Shown here one piece after another: positions 26,036 to 34,490 of a stretch of 64,000 nt of DNA. The notes beneath the pieces are model-generated. The model made no database searches and had not been told where the DNA came from. It saw nothing but the letters and a program-made list of their open reading frames with translations. Position 1 is the stretch's first letter. Every line of letters begins with the position of its first letter. Position numbers and translations under genes: made by a program. The DNA comes from Streptomyces sp. TLI_105 (GTDB taxonomy: Bacteria; Actinomycetota; Actinomycetes; Streptomycetales; Streptomycetaceae), in contig NZ_FNSM01000001.1 of NCBI RefSeq assembly GCF_900105415.1, positions 3,386,501 through 3,450,500 on the forward strand, given 5' to 3'.

Positions 26036-26574
26036 TGCTGGTCCTCCGTGGCCGCCTGGGCGGCGGCCTTCTCCGCCGCCTTGCGGGCCGCGGCGATCTC
26101 CTTCGGCTCCTCCGCGTGCGGGTCGAGCGCGGGCGGCTCGGGGACCGTCCACATCCACTCTCGGAGCTTGTCGCGCTCGTGGGTGAGCTCCTGGATGTCG
26201 GTCTCCGCGTACTCGAACTCGGGCGACCAGAACAGCGCGTCGAAGGGGCAGACCTCGATGCAGATGCCGCAGTACATGCAGAGCGAGAAGTCGATGGCGA
26301 AGCGGTCGAGGACGTTCCGGCTGCGCTCGCGGCCGCCGGGGGCGGCGGGCGGCACCGTCTCCTTGTGGGAGTCGATGTAGATGCACCAGTCGGGGCACTC
26401 ACGGGCACAGAGCATGCAGACCGTGCAGTTCTCCTCGAACAGGCCGATGACCCCGCGGGTGCGGGGCGGCAGCTCGGGCTGCACGTCCGGGTACTGCGCG
26501 GTGACGGTCTTCCTCGTCATCGTGCGGAGCGTGACGGCGAGGCCCTTGGCGAGGCCGGAGCCGGGGATGGGCAT
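26032..26574 (-). CDS. nuoI2: Complex I-like 2x[4Fe-4S] ferredoxin subunit I (second nuo cluster)
   Basis: 180-residue iron-sulfur protein of the peripheral arm. Two complete 4Fe-4S motifs are seen: [11 protein letters not shown] (Cys50, 53, 56, 60) and [11 protein letters not shown] (Cys99, 102, 105, 109). With NuoEFG missing from this cluster, this subunit would be the likely entry point for electrons from ferredoxin. The ATG at 26574 overlaps the nuoH2 TAA by one base. The C-terminal 40 residues are Ala/Glu-rich. Confidence 0.93.
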   Translation of the reverse strand: MPIPGSGLAKGLAVTLRTMTRKTVTAQYPDVQPELPPRTRGVIGLFEENCTVCMLCARECPDWCIYIDSHKETVPPAAPGGRERSRNVLDRFAIDFSLCMYCGICIEVCPFDALFWSPEFEYAETDIQELTHERDKLREWMWTVPEPPALDPHAEEPKEIAAARKAAEKAAAQAATEDQQ

Positions 26575-27542
26575 TACTGGATCGCCACCTTCACGATGCC
26601 GGTGAGCGCGATCTGCGCCAGGGCGAGCGGGACGAGCGTCGTCCAGGCCAGCTTCTGCAGCTGGTCCTCGCGGAGCCGCGGGTAGGACACGCGCAGCCAG
26701 ATCACGACGAACGCGAGCACGGCCGTCTTGAGGAGGGTCCAGACCCAGCCGAGGCCGTCGCCGCCGAAGGGGCCGTGCCAGCCGCCGAGGAAGAGGACGG
26801 TGGTGAGACCGCAGAGGACGACGATGCCCGCGTACTCGGCGAGCAGGAAGAGCGCGAAGCGGAGGCCGGTGTACTCGGTGTACGCGCCGAAGATGATCTC
26901 CGAGTCGGCGACGGGCATGTCGAACGGGGGCCGCTGGAGCTCGGCGAGACCGGCGACGAAGAACACGAGCGCGCCGACGATCTGCCAGGGCACCCACCAC
27001 CACTCGAAGGCGTTCAGGATGCCGGGGAGGGAGACGGTGCCGGCGGCCATCGCGACGGAGGCGGCGGCGAGGAGCATCGGCAGCTCGTACGCGAGGAGCT
27101 GGGCGGCCGTGCGGAGGCCGCCGAGCAGCGAGAACTTGTTCGCCGAGGCCCAGCCGGCCATCAGGCTGCCGAGGACACCGACGCCCATGACGGCGAGCAC
27201 GAAGAAGACGCCCGCGTCGACGACCTGGCCGACCGCGCCCTCGCTGGGCCCGATGGGGATCGCGAGGAGGACGAGGAGGTACGGGAGGAGGGCGACGGCC
27301 GGCGCGAGCTGGAAGATCCGCCGGTCCGCGTTCTCCGGGACCACGTCCTCCTTCTGCGCGAACTTCACGCCGTCGGCGACGAGCTGGGCCCAGCCGTGGA
27401 AGCCGCCCGCGTACATGGGGCCGAGACGGCCCTGCATGTGGGCCATGACCTTGTGCTCGGTCTGCCCGACGACGAGCGGCAGCACGAGGAAGCAGCCGAA
27501 GACGACGAGCAGCCGGAGGGCGACGTCGAGTACGTCGTTCAC
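26574..27542 (-). CDS. nuoH2: NADH dehydrogenase-like subunit H (second nuo cluster)
   Basis: 322-residue membrane subunit that forms the quinone chamber with NuoB and NuoD. The quinone-site loop [20 protein letters not shown], with its run of acidic residues, and the early loop [20 protein letters not shown] are conserved. About eight membrane helices are visible. GTG start overlaps the nuoC2 stop by 4 bases. A normal NuoH implies that a quinone is still the electron acceptor. Confidence 0.92.
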   Translation of the reverse strand: MNDVLDVALRLLVVFGCFLVLPLVVGQTEHKVMAHMQGRLGPMYAGGFHGWAQLVADGVKFAQKEDVVPENADRRIFQLAPAVALLPYLLVLLAIPIGPSEGAVGQVVDAGVFFVLAVMGVGVLGSLMAGWASANKFSLLGGLRTAAQLLAYELPMLLAAASVAMAAGTVSLPGILNAFEWWWVPWQIVGALVFFVAGLAELQRPPFDMPVADSEIIFGAYTEYTGLRFALFLLAEYAGIVVLCGLTTVLFLGGWHGPFGGDGLGWVWTLLKTAVLAFVVIWLRVSYPRLREDQLQKLAWTTLVPLALAQIALTGIVKVAIQ

Positions 27543-29065
27543 GCGGGATCGCCTCCGGCGGGGTCGTTGGGGTTGTCCTCGGTGCCGTCCCGCCCGGCGG
27601 GCGGGGCGTCGGTGCGGTCTTCGTCCGAGCCGACGGCGCGGGCGTCCTCGGGCTGGGGGGCCTGGGGGGCCGCCGGGGCGGGGGCTTCCGGCTCTGGGGC
27701 GTCCGGCTCGGGGGCGTCCAGCTCGGGGGCCGGAGTGTCCGCCGGGGCCGGGGCCTCAGGGCCAGGGGCCTGGGAGGCCGTCGAAGCCTGGGCCTCGGGC
27801 TCGGGCTCGGCAACCGGGGTGCCTTCCGAGGCCGGGACTTCCGGCTCGGGGATCGGGGTGCCTTCCGAGGCCGGGACTTCCGGCTCGGGAGCCTGCGCGG
27901 CCACCGGGGCCGGGGCCTCAAGGCCGGAGGCCTGCGCGGCCGCCGGGGCCGGGGCTTCCGGCTCGGGGGCCGGGGCGGGGGTTCCGGTTGCGGGAGGCGT
28001 GGTCGGGGGTGGCGTCGCGTCGTCGAAGGCCGGGCGGGCGTGGTGCCACGGGGCGTCCGAGCTGCGGGTGCGCGGAGTGGCGGCCCCCGCGCGGGGCGCG
28101 GCCGAGTCCGGGGCCTGCTGGCTCGCCGAGCCCTCCGCGGCCGAACGGGAGCGGCGCGGCGGGCGGGCCGTGGGGGCCGTGGCCTCCGTAGGGGCCGTGG
28201 CCTCCGTGGACGCGTCCGGCTCCGGGGTCGCCTGGCTCGCCGAACCGTCCGACGCGGAGCGGGACCGGCGCGGCGGGCGGGCCGCCGGGGCGTCCGCCGC
28301 AGCGGGCGCCGCGTCCTGCTCCGCAGCCGTCTGACTGGCCGAGCCCTCCGACGCCGAGCGGGAACGGCGGACCGGAGCAGCCGGCTCCGCAGCCGCCTGG
28401 CTCGTCGAGCCCTCCGTGGTCGTGCGGGTCCGGCGGACCGGGCGGTCGCCGGCCGCCGCGCGGGCGGGACGGGCGGCGACCGGGGGGAGCTGGCCCTTGA
28501 GGGGGCCCCACTCGTTGGGGTCCGGGACGCCCGGCGGAAGCATCTGGCGGCGCTTGGGGCCGCCGTCGTGCGCCTCGCCCGGCTCCTTCGCGCCCGGCCA
28601 CGCCTTGGCGACCCGGGCCGCCAGGACGAAGTCCTTGCGGAGCGGGTGACCCTCGAAGTTCTCGGGGAGCAGGAGGGGGACGAGGTGCGGATGGCCCTCG
28701 AAGGCCACGCCGAACATCTCGTGCGTCTCGCGCTCGTGCCAGCCCGCGCCCGCGTACACGCCGATCGCCGTCGGGAGGACGGCGGCCTCGTGCGGGACCG
28801 TCGTGCGCAGCAGGAGGCGGCGCGGCCGACCGGCGCCGAGCGCCACCACGTGCGCGCAGACGCGGAAGCCCGTGCCCGGCTCGTCCACGGCGCTCAGCCA
28901 GTCGAAGTACGTGCAGCCGAGGGCGTCCCGGGCGGTCTCGAGCGCCGTGAGCCAGGCCGACGGCGGGACGTCGACGGTCAGCAGGTCGTACGCCTGCTCC
29001 GCCGTCGCCTCCTCGCCGAAGATCTCCGTCACGGAGTCGGGGAGGGAGTCGTAGGAGGCGGTCAT
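27539..29065 (-). CDS. nuoC2: NuoC-like subunit with long repeat-containing C-terminal tail
   Basis: 508 residues. The first 190 are a normal 30-kDa-type NuoC domain with the signature [17 protein letters not shown] and [10 protein letters not shown] (110-145). The remaining 320 residues are low complexity: four copies of [13 protein letters not shown] (211-223, 233-245, 266-278, 304-316; the first is [13 protein letters not shown]), then a Pro/Ala/Glu region (about 350-475) and an acidic end ([14 protein letters not shown]...). There is no 49-kDa (NuoD) domain, so this is not a NuoCD fusion. ATG at 29065 overlaps the nuoB2 stop. Tail function is unknown; its length is probably variable. Confidence 0.85.
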   Translation of the reverse strand: MTASYDSLPDSVTEIFGEEATAEQAYDLLTVDVPPSAWLTALETARDALGCTYFDWLSAVDEPGTGFRVCAHVVALGAGRPRRLLLRTTVPHEAAVLPTAIGVYAGAGWHERETHEMFGVAFEGHPHLVPLLLPENFEGHPLRKDFVLAARVAKAWPGAKEPGEAHDGGPKRRQMLPPGVPDPNEWGPLKGQLPPVAARPARAAAGDRPVRRTRTTTEGSTSQAAAEPAAPVRRSRSASEGSASQTAAEQDAAPAAADAPAARPPRRSRSASDGSASQATPEPDASTEATAPTEATAPTARPPRRSRSAAEGSASQQAPDSAAPRAGAATPRTRSSDAPWHHARPAFDDATPPPTTPPATGTPAPAPEPEAPAPAAAQASGLEAPAPVAAQAPEPEVPASEGTPIPEPEVPASEGTPVAEPEPEAQASTASQAPGPEAPAPADTPAPELDAPEPDAPEPEAPAPAAPQAPQPEDARAVGSDEDRTDAPPAGRDGTEDNPNDPAGGDPA

Positions 29066-29625
29066 GCCGTGCCTCCCGGCCGCTCGACCAGGGGGCTCGT
29101 CAACTGGGAGACCGTGGCGGCGGTCGCGTACCGCTCGGCCAGGCTCTCCCGGGCGATCTTCTCCTGGAGCTTGAGGATGCCCTGGAGCAGCGCTTCCGGG
29201 CGGGGCGGGCAGCCCGGCACGTAGACGTCCACCGGGATGATCTGGTCGACGCCCTTGGTGACGGAGTACGAGTCCCAGTACGGCCCGCCGCAGTTCGAGC
29301 AGGCGCCGAAGGAGATGACGTACTTCGGCTCCGGCATCTGCTCGTACAGCCGCTTCACGGCCGGGGCCATCTTGTCCGTCACCGTGCCCGAGACGATCAT
29401 CAGGTCGGCCTGGCGCGGTCCCGGCGCGAAGGGGATCACGCCGAGCCGGATGAAGTCGTGCCGGGCCATGGACGCGGCGATGAACTCGATCGCGCAGCAG
29501 GCGAGCCCGAAGTTGAAGACCCACAGGCTGTAGCGGCGGCCCCAGTTCAGGACCACCTTCATCGGCTCGGGGGCCAGGCGGGCGAGCGTTCCCAGCTTCG
29601 GAGCGGGCAGGGGTGTTACGTCCAT
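29062..29625 (-). CDS. nuoB2: Complex I-like [4Fe-4S] N2 subunit B (second nuo cluster)
   Basis: 187-residue subunit carrying the terminal N2 cluster. The tandem cysteines of [11 protein letters not shown] (Cys43, Cys44), Cys110 in [14 protein letters not shown] and Cys140 in [13 protein letters not shown] are all present, so the cluster should assemble. The start [10 protein letters not shown] at 29625 lies inside the end of nuoA2 (10-base overlap). In a complete complex I the partner for quinone reduction is NuoD, which is absent here. Confidence 0.93.
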   Translation of the reverse strand: MDVTPLPAPKLGTLARLAPEPMKVVLNWGRRYSLWVFNFGLACCAIEFIAASMARHDFIRLGVIPFAPGPRQADLMIVSGTVTDKMAPAVKRLYEQMPEPKYVISFGACSNCGGPYWDSYSVTKGVDQIIPVDVYVPGCPPRPEALLQGILKLQEKIARESLAERYATAATVSQLTSPLVERPGGTA

Positions 29626-30044
29626 GACAGGACGCCCTTCTTGTACGCGTAGAGCAGCCCCACGGCCAGGAAGCCGAGGAAGACGAACATCTCGACCAGG
29701 GTCGTGGCGCCGTATCCGGGCGCGGCGAAGACCGTCGCCCAGGGGAAGAGGAAGATCGAGTCGACGGCGAAGATGACGTAGAGGAAGGCGTACACGTAGT
29801 AGCGGACCTGGGTGTGGGCCCAGCCCTCCCCCACGGGGTCGACACCGCACTCGTAGGTGAGGAGTTTCTCGGGCGTCGGCACGACGGGCCTGAGCAGCCG
29901 GTTGGCCGAGAAGGCCACGGCCACGAAGAGCACGCCGACGACGGCGAGCACGCCGACGACGGAGTACGTCTGGAAGTAGTCCGCCGCGTCGGCCGCGACA
30001 ACGGTCGGTTCCCGCACGTCCGCCCCTCGGTCTCGGTGTCTCAT
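29616..30044 (-). CDS. nuoA2: NADH dehydrogenase-like subunit A (second nuo cluster)
   Basis: 142-residue three-helix subunit, first gene of the ten-gene operon. Conserved features are the loop [20 protein letters not shown], with the redox-sensitive loop cysteine, and [15 protein letters not shown] with acidic residue in TM2. The ATG at 30044 gives this length. A GTG at 30017 has a better ribosome binding site (GAGGGG, 6 bases) and would give 133 residues, so the true start may be there. The divergent gap upstream holds tandem repeats and a possible promoter (TTACGG, 16 bases, TAGACT on the minus strand at 30094-30067). Confidence 0.9.
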   Translation of the reverse strand: MRHRDRGADVREPTVVAADAADYFQTYSVVGVLAVVGVLFVAVAFSANRLLRPVVPTPEKLLTYECGVDPVGEGWAHTQVRYYVYAFLYVIFAVDSIFLFPWATVFAAPGYGATTLVEMFVFLGFLAVGLLYAYKKGVLSWT

Positions 30045-30446
30045 GAGTCACTTCTGTACGGACGCGAGTCTAGGCCCTGTTAAAAGGACCGTAAGCAGGC
30101 GCGGGTGCCTTCGCGGGTGCCTCGCGGGCGGCTTCGTCGTTGCCTCGTCAGTAGTTTCGCCGGTGCCCCACGCGCGGCTTCGTCGTTGCCCCGTCAGTAG
30201 CTTCGCCGGTGCCCCACGCGCCGCTTCGCCGTTGCCCCGTCAGTAGCTTCGCCGGTGCCCCACGCGCCGCTTCGCGAGCACCTGGCGTGCAGCTTCGCCC
30301 TTGCCTCGCGCGCAGCTTCGCGAGCGGCTCGGCCGGGGCTTTCGCCGGAGTCTTTCCCGAGGCCCTCGCCGGTGGGGATATCCCCCCTCCCGCTCACCCA
30401 CCTCCCCCATGGCGTCGCGCCGCCCCCGACCGGCAGTCTGGGGACC
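30045..30446. other. Divergent intergenic region nuoA2 / histidine kinase
   Basis: 402 bases between two divergent operons with no credible gene; open frames here are artefacts of a repeated GC-rich unit. It contains three full and one partial 46-bp tandem repeats (30116-30275) and a more degenerate extension to about 30350. A possible minus-strand promoter for nuoA2 lies at 30067-30094. The kinase-side promoter was not identified. Confidence 0.6.
30116..30275 (+). repeat. 46-bp tandem repeat, about 3.5 copies
   Basis: Three full units at 30116-30161, 30162-30207 and 30208-30253, and a partial fourth to about 30275. Each starts GGTGCC and ends TTCGCC. Units 2 and 3 differ at only two or three positions; unit 1 is slightly more diverged. 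There are no unique spacers between units. Confidence 0.92.
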
Positions 30447-31646
30447 ATGAGCGCCGATCTTGATCCCGCCAGGACCTCCGGGTCCGCCGGGGCCCCCGAA
30501 GCCCCCGAAGCCCCCCGTCCGCCGCTGCGGCTCGCCTACGGGAAGGAGACCTGGAAGGAGATCGCCTTCCTCCTCTCCAACCTCTTCACGGCACTGACCG
30601 GTTTCGTCTACGCGGTCGTGACCGTCTCGGTCGGCGTGGGCCTCTCCGTCACCGTGATCGGGCTGCCGCTGCTCGCCCTCGGCCTCGGCGGCGCCCGCCT
30701 CATCGGCCGGTCGGAGCGGGCGCGGGCCCGCGCGCTGCTCGGGGTGAAGGTCGCCGAGCCCTCCCCGCCGCCGCGGCGCCACGGCTTCTTCGGCTGGCTG
30801 TGGGCCTCGCTGAAGGACCCGGTGGCCTGGCGGACCCAGCTGTACGGGCTGATCCGGCTGCCCTGGGGGATCCTGACGTTCACCGTCTCGCTCGTCTCGC
30901 TCCTCGTCCTCTGGCCCGTCCTGCCCTTCCTGGCCCGCGGCCTCGCCCACGGCGACCGGGGCATGGTCCGGGGGCTGCTCTCGCCCTCGGACGAGCTGGA
31001 GCGGCGGATCGCCGAGCTGGAGTCGGACCGGGGCGTGGTCGTCGACACCGCCGCCGCCGACCTGCGGCGCATCGAGCGCGACCTGCACGACGGCGCGCAG
31101 GCCCGGCTCGTGGCGCTCGCGATGGGCCTCGGCCTCGCCAAGGAGAAGCTGCTCGAAGACCCGGAGGCCGCCGCGGCGATGGTCGACGAGGCGCACGGCG
31201 AGGTCAAGCTCGCCCTCCAGGAGCTGCGGGACCTCGCCCGGGGCATCCACCCGGCGGTCCTCACCGACCGGGGACTGAGCGCCGCCCTCTCCTCCGTCTC
31301 CGTGCGCTGCACGGTGCCGGTGAAGGTGAACGTGGACCTGGCCGAGCGGCCGGCCGAGGCGATCGAGGGCATCGCGTACTTCACCGTGTCCGAGCTCCTC
31401 CAGAACGTCTCCAAGCACGCGCGCGCCCGGTCCGCCTCCGTGGACGTCTGGCGGGCCGGGAACCGGCTGCTGCTCCAGGTGCGCGACGACGGGGCCGGCG
31501 GGGCGCGCTTCGACGGCGGTACGGGTCTGGCCGGGCTCGCGGAGCGGCTCGGCGCGGTCGACGGGGTGCTCGTCCTCGACTCCCCCGAGGGCGGTCCGAC
31601 GACGGTCACGGCGGAGCTGCCGTGGCGCTCCCGCCCGGGGGCGTGA
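30447..31646 (+). CDS. Sensor histidine kinase (two-component, NarL/DesK type), copy 1
   Basis: 399 residues. Two pairs of hydrophobic helices (about 40-80 and 138-165) form the N-terminal putative-sensor domain with little extracellular sequence. A HisKA_3 dimerisation domain follows with phospho-acceptor His214 in RIERDLHDGAQAR, and then an HATPase_c domain with N-box Asn320 (SELLQNVSKHA), VRDDGAGG and GTGLAGLAERL. Start MSADLDP at 30447 has a weak GGGGA site. The second kinase 159 bases downstream is a paralogue with stretches of identical DNA. The response regulator encoded after them is the likely partner of both. The location between nuo2 and korAB suggests it controls that redox module. 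Confidence 0.9.
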   Translation: MSADLDPARTSGSAGAPEAPEAPRPPLRLAYGKETWKEIAFLLSNLFTALTGFVYAVVTVSVGVGLSVTVIGLPLLALGLGGARLIGRSERARARALLGVKVAEPSPPPRRHGFFGWLWASLKDPVAWRTQLYGLIRLPWGILTFTVSLVSLLVLWPVLPFLARGLAHGDRGMVRGLLSPSDELERRIAELESDRGVVVDTAAADLRRIERDLHDGAQARLVALAMGLGLAKEKLLEDPEAAAAMVDEAHGEVKLALQELRDLARGIHPAVLTDRGLSAALSSVSVRCTVPVKVNVDLAERPAEAIEGIAYFTVSELLQNVSKHARARSASVDVWRAGNRLLLQVRDDGAGGARFDGGTGLAGLAERLGAVDGVLVLDSPEGGPTTVTAELPWRSRPGA

Positions 31647-31740
31647 TGCGGAGGTAGGGAAAACCCCCTCCCCCAGACGCCCACCCGCCTCATGGTCCGG
31701 CGGGGCGCGGGACGGAACCCTGGAACACGTACCGCCCGCC

Positions 31741-31792
31741 CCTCCGAGCAGGACCTCCGAGCAGGGCCTCCGAGCAGATCCTCCGAGCAGAG
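31741..31792 (+). repeat. 13-bp tandem repeat, 4 copies
   Basis: Four head-to-tail copies of CCTCCGAGCAGNN fill 31741-31792, ending 13 bases before the ATG of the second histidine kinase and abutting its AAGGAA ribosome binding site. They lie in the untranslated spacer between the two kinase genes. Confidence 0.9.
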
Positions 31793-31805
31793 AAGGAACA
31801 CCGCG

Positions 31806-33092
31806 ATGGCCTCCCACCCACTCCCCGCCGCGATCCGCGCGCCGTTCGAGGCCCGCACCTGGCGCGCCTTCGTGTACGTGCTGATCGGCCTGCCGCTGAG
31901 CGTCTGCTGGTTCGCGCTCTCCATCGCCTTCGTCTCGGCCGGCGCCGGGCTGCTCATCACCTTCCTCGGCGTGCCGATCCTGGCCGGGACGCTCGCGATG
32001 TGCCGGGGCTTCGGCGCGGTCGAGCGGGCCCGGGCGCGCGGGCTGCTCGACCTCGACGTGGCCGCGCCGGAGCCGGTGCGCGGACGGACCGGCGGGGCGT
32101 TCTCGTGGATGGGCGCCATGCTGAAGAGCGGCGCGTCGTGGCGGCACCTGCTGTACGCGGTCCTGCACATGCCGTGGGCGGTGTTCTCCTTCTCGGTCAC
32201 GGTGGCGCTGTGGGGCTGGGGCTGGAGCCTCTTCACGTACCCGCTGTGGCAGTGGGTCTTCCCCACGTGGGTGGGGCAGGACGGGATCCAGCTGTACGGC
32301 GACCGGACCCACGCCTTCTACCTCGACGCGCCCTTCGAAGTGGCCGTGACCAGCCTGATCGGCCTCGTGTTCGTCCTGGTCGGACCGTGGGTGCTGCGCG
32401 GGCTCGTCTCCGTCGACCGGCTCCTCGTCTCCGGGCTGCTCGGCCCGTCCCGGCTGGCCTCCCGCGTCACCGAGCTGGAGTCGGACCGGGGCGTGGTCGT
32501 CGACACCGCCGCGGCCGACCTGCGGCGCATCGAGCGCGACCTGCACGACGGGGCGCAGGCGCGACTGGCCGCGCTCGCCATGGACCTGGGGCTCGCCAAG
32601 GAGAAGCTGGCGCGGGACCCGCAGGCGGCGGCGGTACTCGTCGACGAGGCACACGGCGAGGTCAAGCTCGCCCTCCAGGAGCTGCGGGACCTCGCCCGGG
32701 GCATCCACCCGGCGGTCCTCACCGACCGGGGGCTCGACGCGGCACTGTCGGCGGTGGCCTCCCGGTGCGCGGTCCCCGTCTCCGTGGACGTGGACCTGCC
32801 GGGCCGGCCGGCGCCGGCGATCGAGGGCATCGCGTACTTCACGGCCTCGGAGCTCCTCCGGAACGTCTCCCGCCACTCGGGCGCGCGACGCGCATGGGTG
32901 GACGTGTGGCGCACGGAGGACCGGCTGATGCTCCAGGTGCGCGACGACGGGGTGGGGGGCGCGCGCGTGGAGGCCGGCACGGGGCTCGGGGATCTGTCGG
33001 GGCGGGTGGGGGCGGTGGACGGGGTGCTGGCGGTGGACTCGCCGGGGGGCGGACCGACGACGGTGACGGTGGAACTGCCCTGGCGGGCGTAG
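31806..33092 (+). CDS. Sensor histidine kinase (two-component, NarL/DesK type), copy 2
   Basis: 428 residues. It has the same plan as the preceding kinase: N-terminal membrane putative-sensor domain (helices at about 20-60, 115-150 and 180-200, with the second pair separated by about 35 polar residues), HisKA_3 with His247 in RIERDLHDGAQAR, then HATPase_c with ASELLRNVSRHSG, VRDDGVGG and GTGLGDLSGRVG. Start at 31806 has AAGGAA upstream. Two DNA blocks (at 32472 and 32652-32731) are identical to kinase copy 1, including third positions, which points to recent duplication or gene conversion. The sensor halves differ, so the two may read different signals and feed one regulator. Confidence 0.9.
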   Translation: MASHPLPAAIRAPFEARTWRAFVYVLIGLPLSVCWFALSIAFVSAGAGLLITFLGVPILAGTLAMCRGFGAVERARARGLLDLDVAAPEPVRGRTGGAFSWMGAMLKSGASWRHLLYAVLHMPWAVFSFSVTVALWGWGWSLFTYPLWQWVFPTWVGQDGIQLYGDRTHAFYLDAPFEVAVTSLIGLVFVLVGPWVLRGLVSVDRLLVSGLLGPSRLASRVTELESDRGVVVDTAAADLRRIERDLHDGAQARLAALAMDLGLAKEKLARDPQAAAVLVDEAHGEVKLALQELRDLARGIHPAVLTDRGLDAALSAVASRCAVPVSVDVDLPGRPAPAIEGIAYFTASELLRNVSRHSGARRAWVDVWRTEDRLMLQVRDDGVGGARVEAGTGLGDLSGRVGAVDGVLAVDSPGGGPTTVTVELPWRA

Positions 33093-33776
33093 CGCTGCGC
33101 CGGGGCCGCGCCGGGCGGACCTTGGGACGCCGAGCCGGCCCGGCGCCCGGCCCGCCGGTGCGCACCCGCCCCGCTGGGACGGCGCCCGCCTCGTTGCGGG
33201 CGCGCGCCCGCTGGGCCTGTGCCACCGCCCCGTCGCGGACAGTGGTTCCACCGGGGCGGTGCCCACCCCTCGCGCCCCCGTTGTGGGCAATCGTTCCGCC
33301 GGGACGGTGGCCGCCCGCCCCCGCCCACCCCCGTTGTGGGCAATCGTTCCGCTGGGGCGAGGGGGTCCCCCCTGCTCGAGCGAAGCCGAGAGCTTGGGGG
33401 AGGGTGGGCACAACGGACGGCGCCCCTTGCCGGGCCCAGGCTCCCGCGCCTGAACCCGCACCACGTTGCGCGCCGCCACTGTCGGTGCGGGGCCAGGCGC
33501 GGAACGCGGAGGCGCCGCTCAGCGCGCCGTCCCGTGTGCCCACCCGTCCCGCCCCAGCGGGACGATTGCCCACACGGGCGGGGGGGCGGGGGCACCGCCC
33601 CACCAAGCGCGGGCCCCACACGGCGGGTGCGGGAGGGGCGCCGCCCCGCAGACGCACGCCCCCACGGCGGGGGCACCGTCCCGTCAAGCGTGGGCCCGTG
33701 TGGAGGTGGGCGTCGGCCCGCGGGGGATTGCGCGCACGGGTCTCGGGTCCAGGTGCCATGCTGAACGTCTCATCGG
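33093..33776. repeat. Repeat-rich non-coding region between kinase and regulator
   Basis: 684 bases with no supported gene; very high GC and open frames in all phases. It contains two direct copies of a block with core GTTGTGGGCAATCGTTCCG (33280 and 33333), an inverted partial copy (CGATTGCCCACA at 33563-33574), the dispersed 31-bp repeat (33370-33400), and further degenerate GTGCCCAC/GTGGGCAC blocks. The arrangement looks like nested insertion of small palindromic elements of a kind common in Streptomyces intergenic DNA. It separates the response regulator from its presumed kinases. Confidence 0.7.
33370..33400 (+). repeat. Dispersed 31-bp repeat, copy 2
   Basis: Identical over 31 bases to 10057-10087 (core CTCGAGCGAAGCCGAGAGCT), again with a C-run before and G-run after so that a stem-loop forms. 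Here it is not inside a full-length inverted-repeat element, which suggests the block is mobile or copied on its own. Confidence 0.85.
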
Positions 33777-34490
33777 ATGACCGGAGCATGGGGGCTGCAG
33801 GGCGTGAGTGTGCGAGACGTGGCGGGGCGGGTACGGGTGGTCATCGCCGAGGATTCCGTCCTGCTCAGGGAGGGACTGACCCGGCTCCTGACGGATCTGG
33901 GGCACGAGGTCGTCGCCGGGGTCGGGGACGGCGAGGCGTTGGTGAAGACGGTGGCGGAGCTCGCGGACGAGGGCGCGCTGCCGGACGTGGTGGTGGCGGA
34001 CGTGCGGATGCCGCCGACGCACACCGACGAGGGCGTGCGGGCGGCGGTGCGGCTGCGCAAGGAGCATCCGGGGCTCGGGGTCCTGGTGCTGTCGCAGTAC
34101 GTGGAGGAGCAGTACGCCACCGAACTCCTGGCCGGTTCCAGCCGGGGTGTGGGCTATCTCCTGAAGGACCGGGTCGCGGAGGTCCGCGAGTTCGTGGACG
34201 CCGTGGTCCGGGTGGCCGGCGGCGGTACGGCGCTGGACCCCGAGGTCGTGCAGCAGCTGCTGGGCCGGAGCCGTCAGCAGGACGTGCTGGCGAACCTGAC
34301 CCCGCGCGAGCGGGAGGTCCTCGGTCTGATGGCGGAGGGCCGGACGAACTCGGCGATCGCGAAGGCGCTGGTCGTGAGCGACGGCGCGGTGGAGAAGCAC
34401 ATCAGCAACATCTTCCTGAAGCTGGGCCTCTCCCCGAGTGACGGTGATCACCGCCGGGTACTCGCGGTGTTGACGTACCTGAAGTCCTGA
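33777..34490 (+). CDS. LuxR/NarL-family response regulator
   Basis: 237 residues. The receiver domain (about 18-140) has the acidic pair Glu25-Asp26, phospho-acceptor Asp75 in VVVADVRMPP and the conserved Lys in YLLKDRV. The C-terminal LuxR-type helix-turn-helix (about 170-232) reads LTPREREVLGLMAEGRTNSA then KALVVSDGAVEKHISNIFLK. ATG 33777 gives this length. A GTG at 33804 is a plausible alternative because the domain begins only at RVRVVIAED. It should accept phosphate from the two HisKA_3 kinases upstream and may bind the palindrome just downstream of its own stop codon, in front of korA. Confidence 0.9.
   Translation: MTGAWGLQGVSVRDVAGRVRVVIAEDSVLLREGLTRLLTDLGHEVVAGVGDGEALVKTVAELADEGALPDVVVADVRMPPTHTDEGVRAAVRLRKEHPGLGVLVLSQYVEEQYATELLAGSSRGVGYLLKDRVAEVREFVDAVVRVAGGGTALDPEVVQQLLGRSRQQDVLANLTPREREVLGLMAEGRTNSAIAKALVVSDGAVEKHISNIFLKLGLSPSDGDHRRVLAVLTYLKS

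Noticed and set aside
27539..29065. NuoC2 as a NuoC-NuoD fusion
   Set aside because: The long tail has no 49-kDa subunit motifs and is low-complexity repeat, so nuoD is truly missing from the cluster.
30116..30275. Tandem 46-bp units as a CRISPR array
   Set aside because: Units are directly adjacent without unique spacers and there are no cas genes.
30240..33479. A 1079-codon open frame on the minus strand across both histidine kinases
   Set aside because: It is exactly antisense to two kinases with full catalytic motifs. Its protein is Arg/Gly/Pro-rich with no domain, typical of an opposite-strand frame in high-GC DNA.
33466..33780. Short frames upstream of the response regulator as a small gene
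   Set aside because: Several overlapping frames are open in all phases because of GC content, none has a ribosome binding site, and the DNA is composed of repeats.
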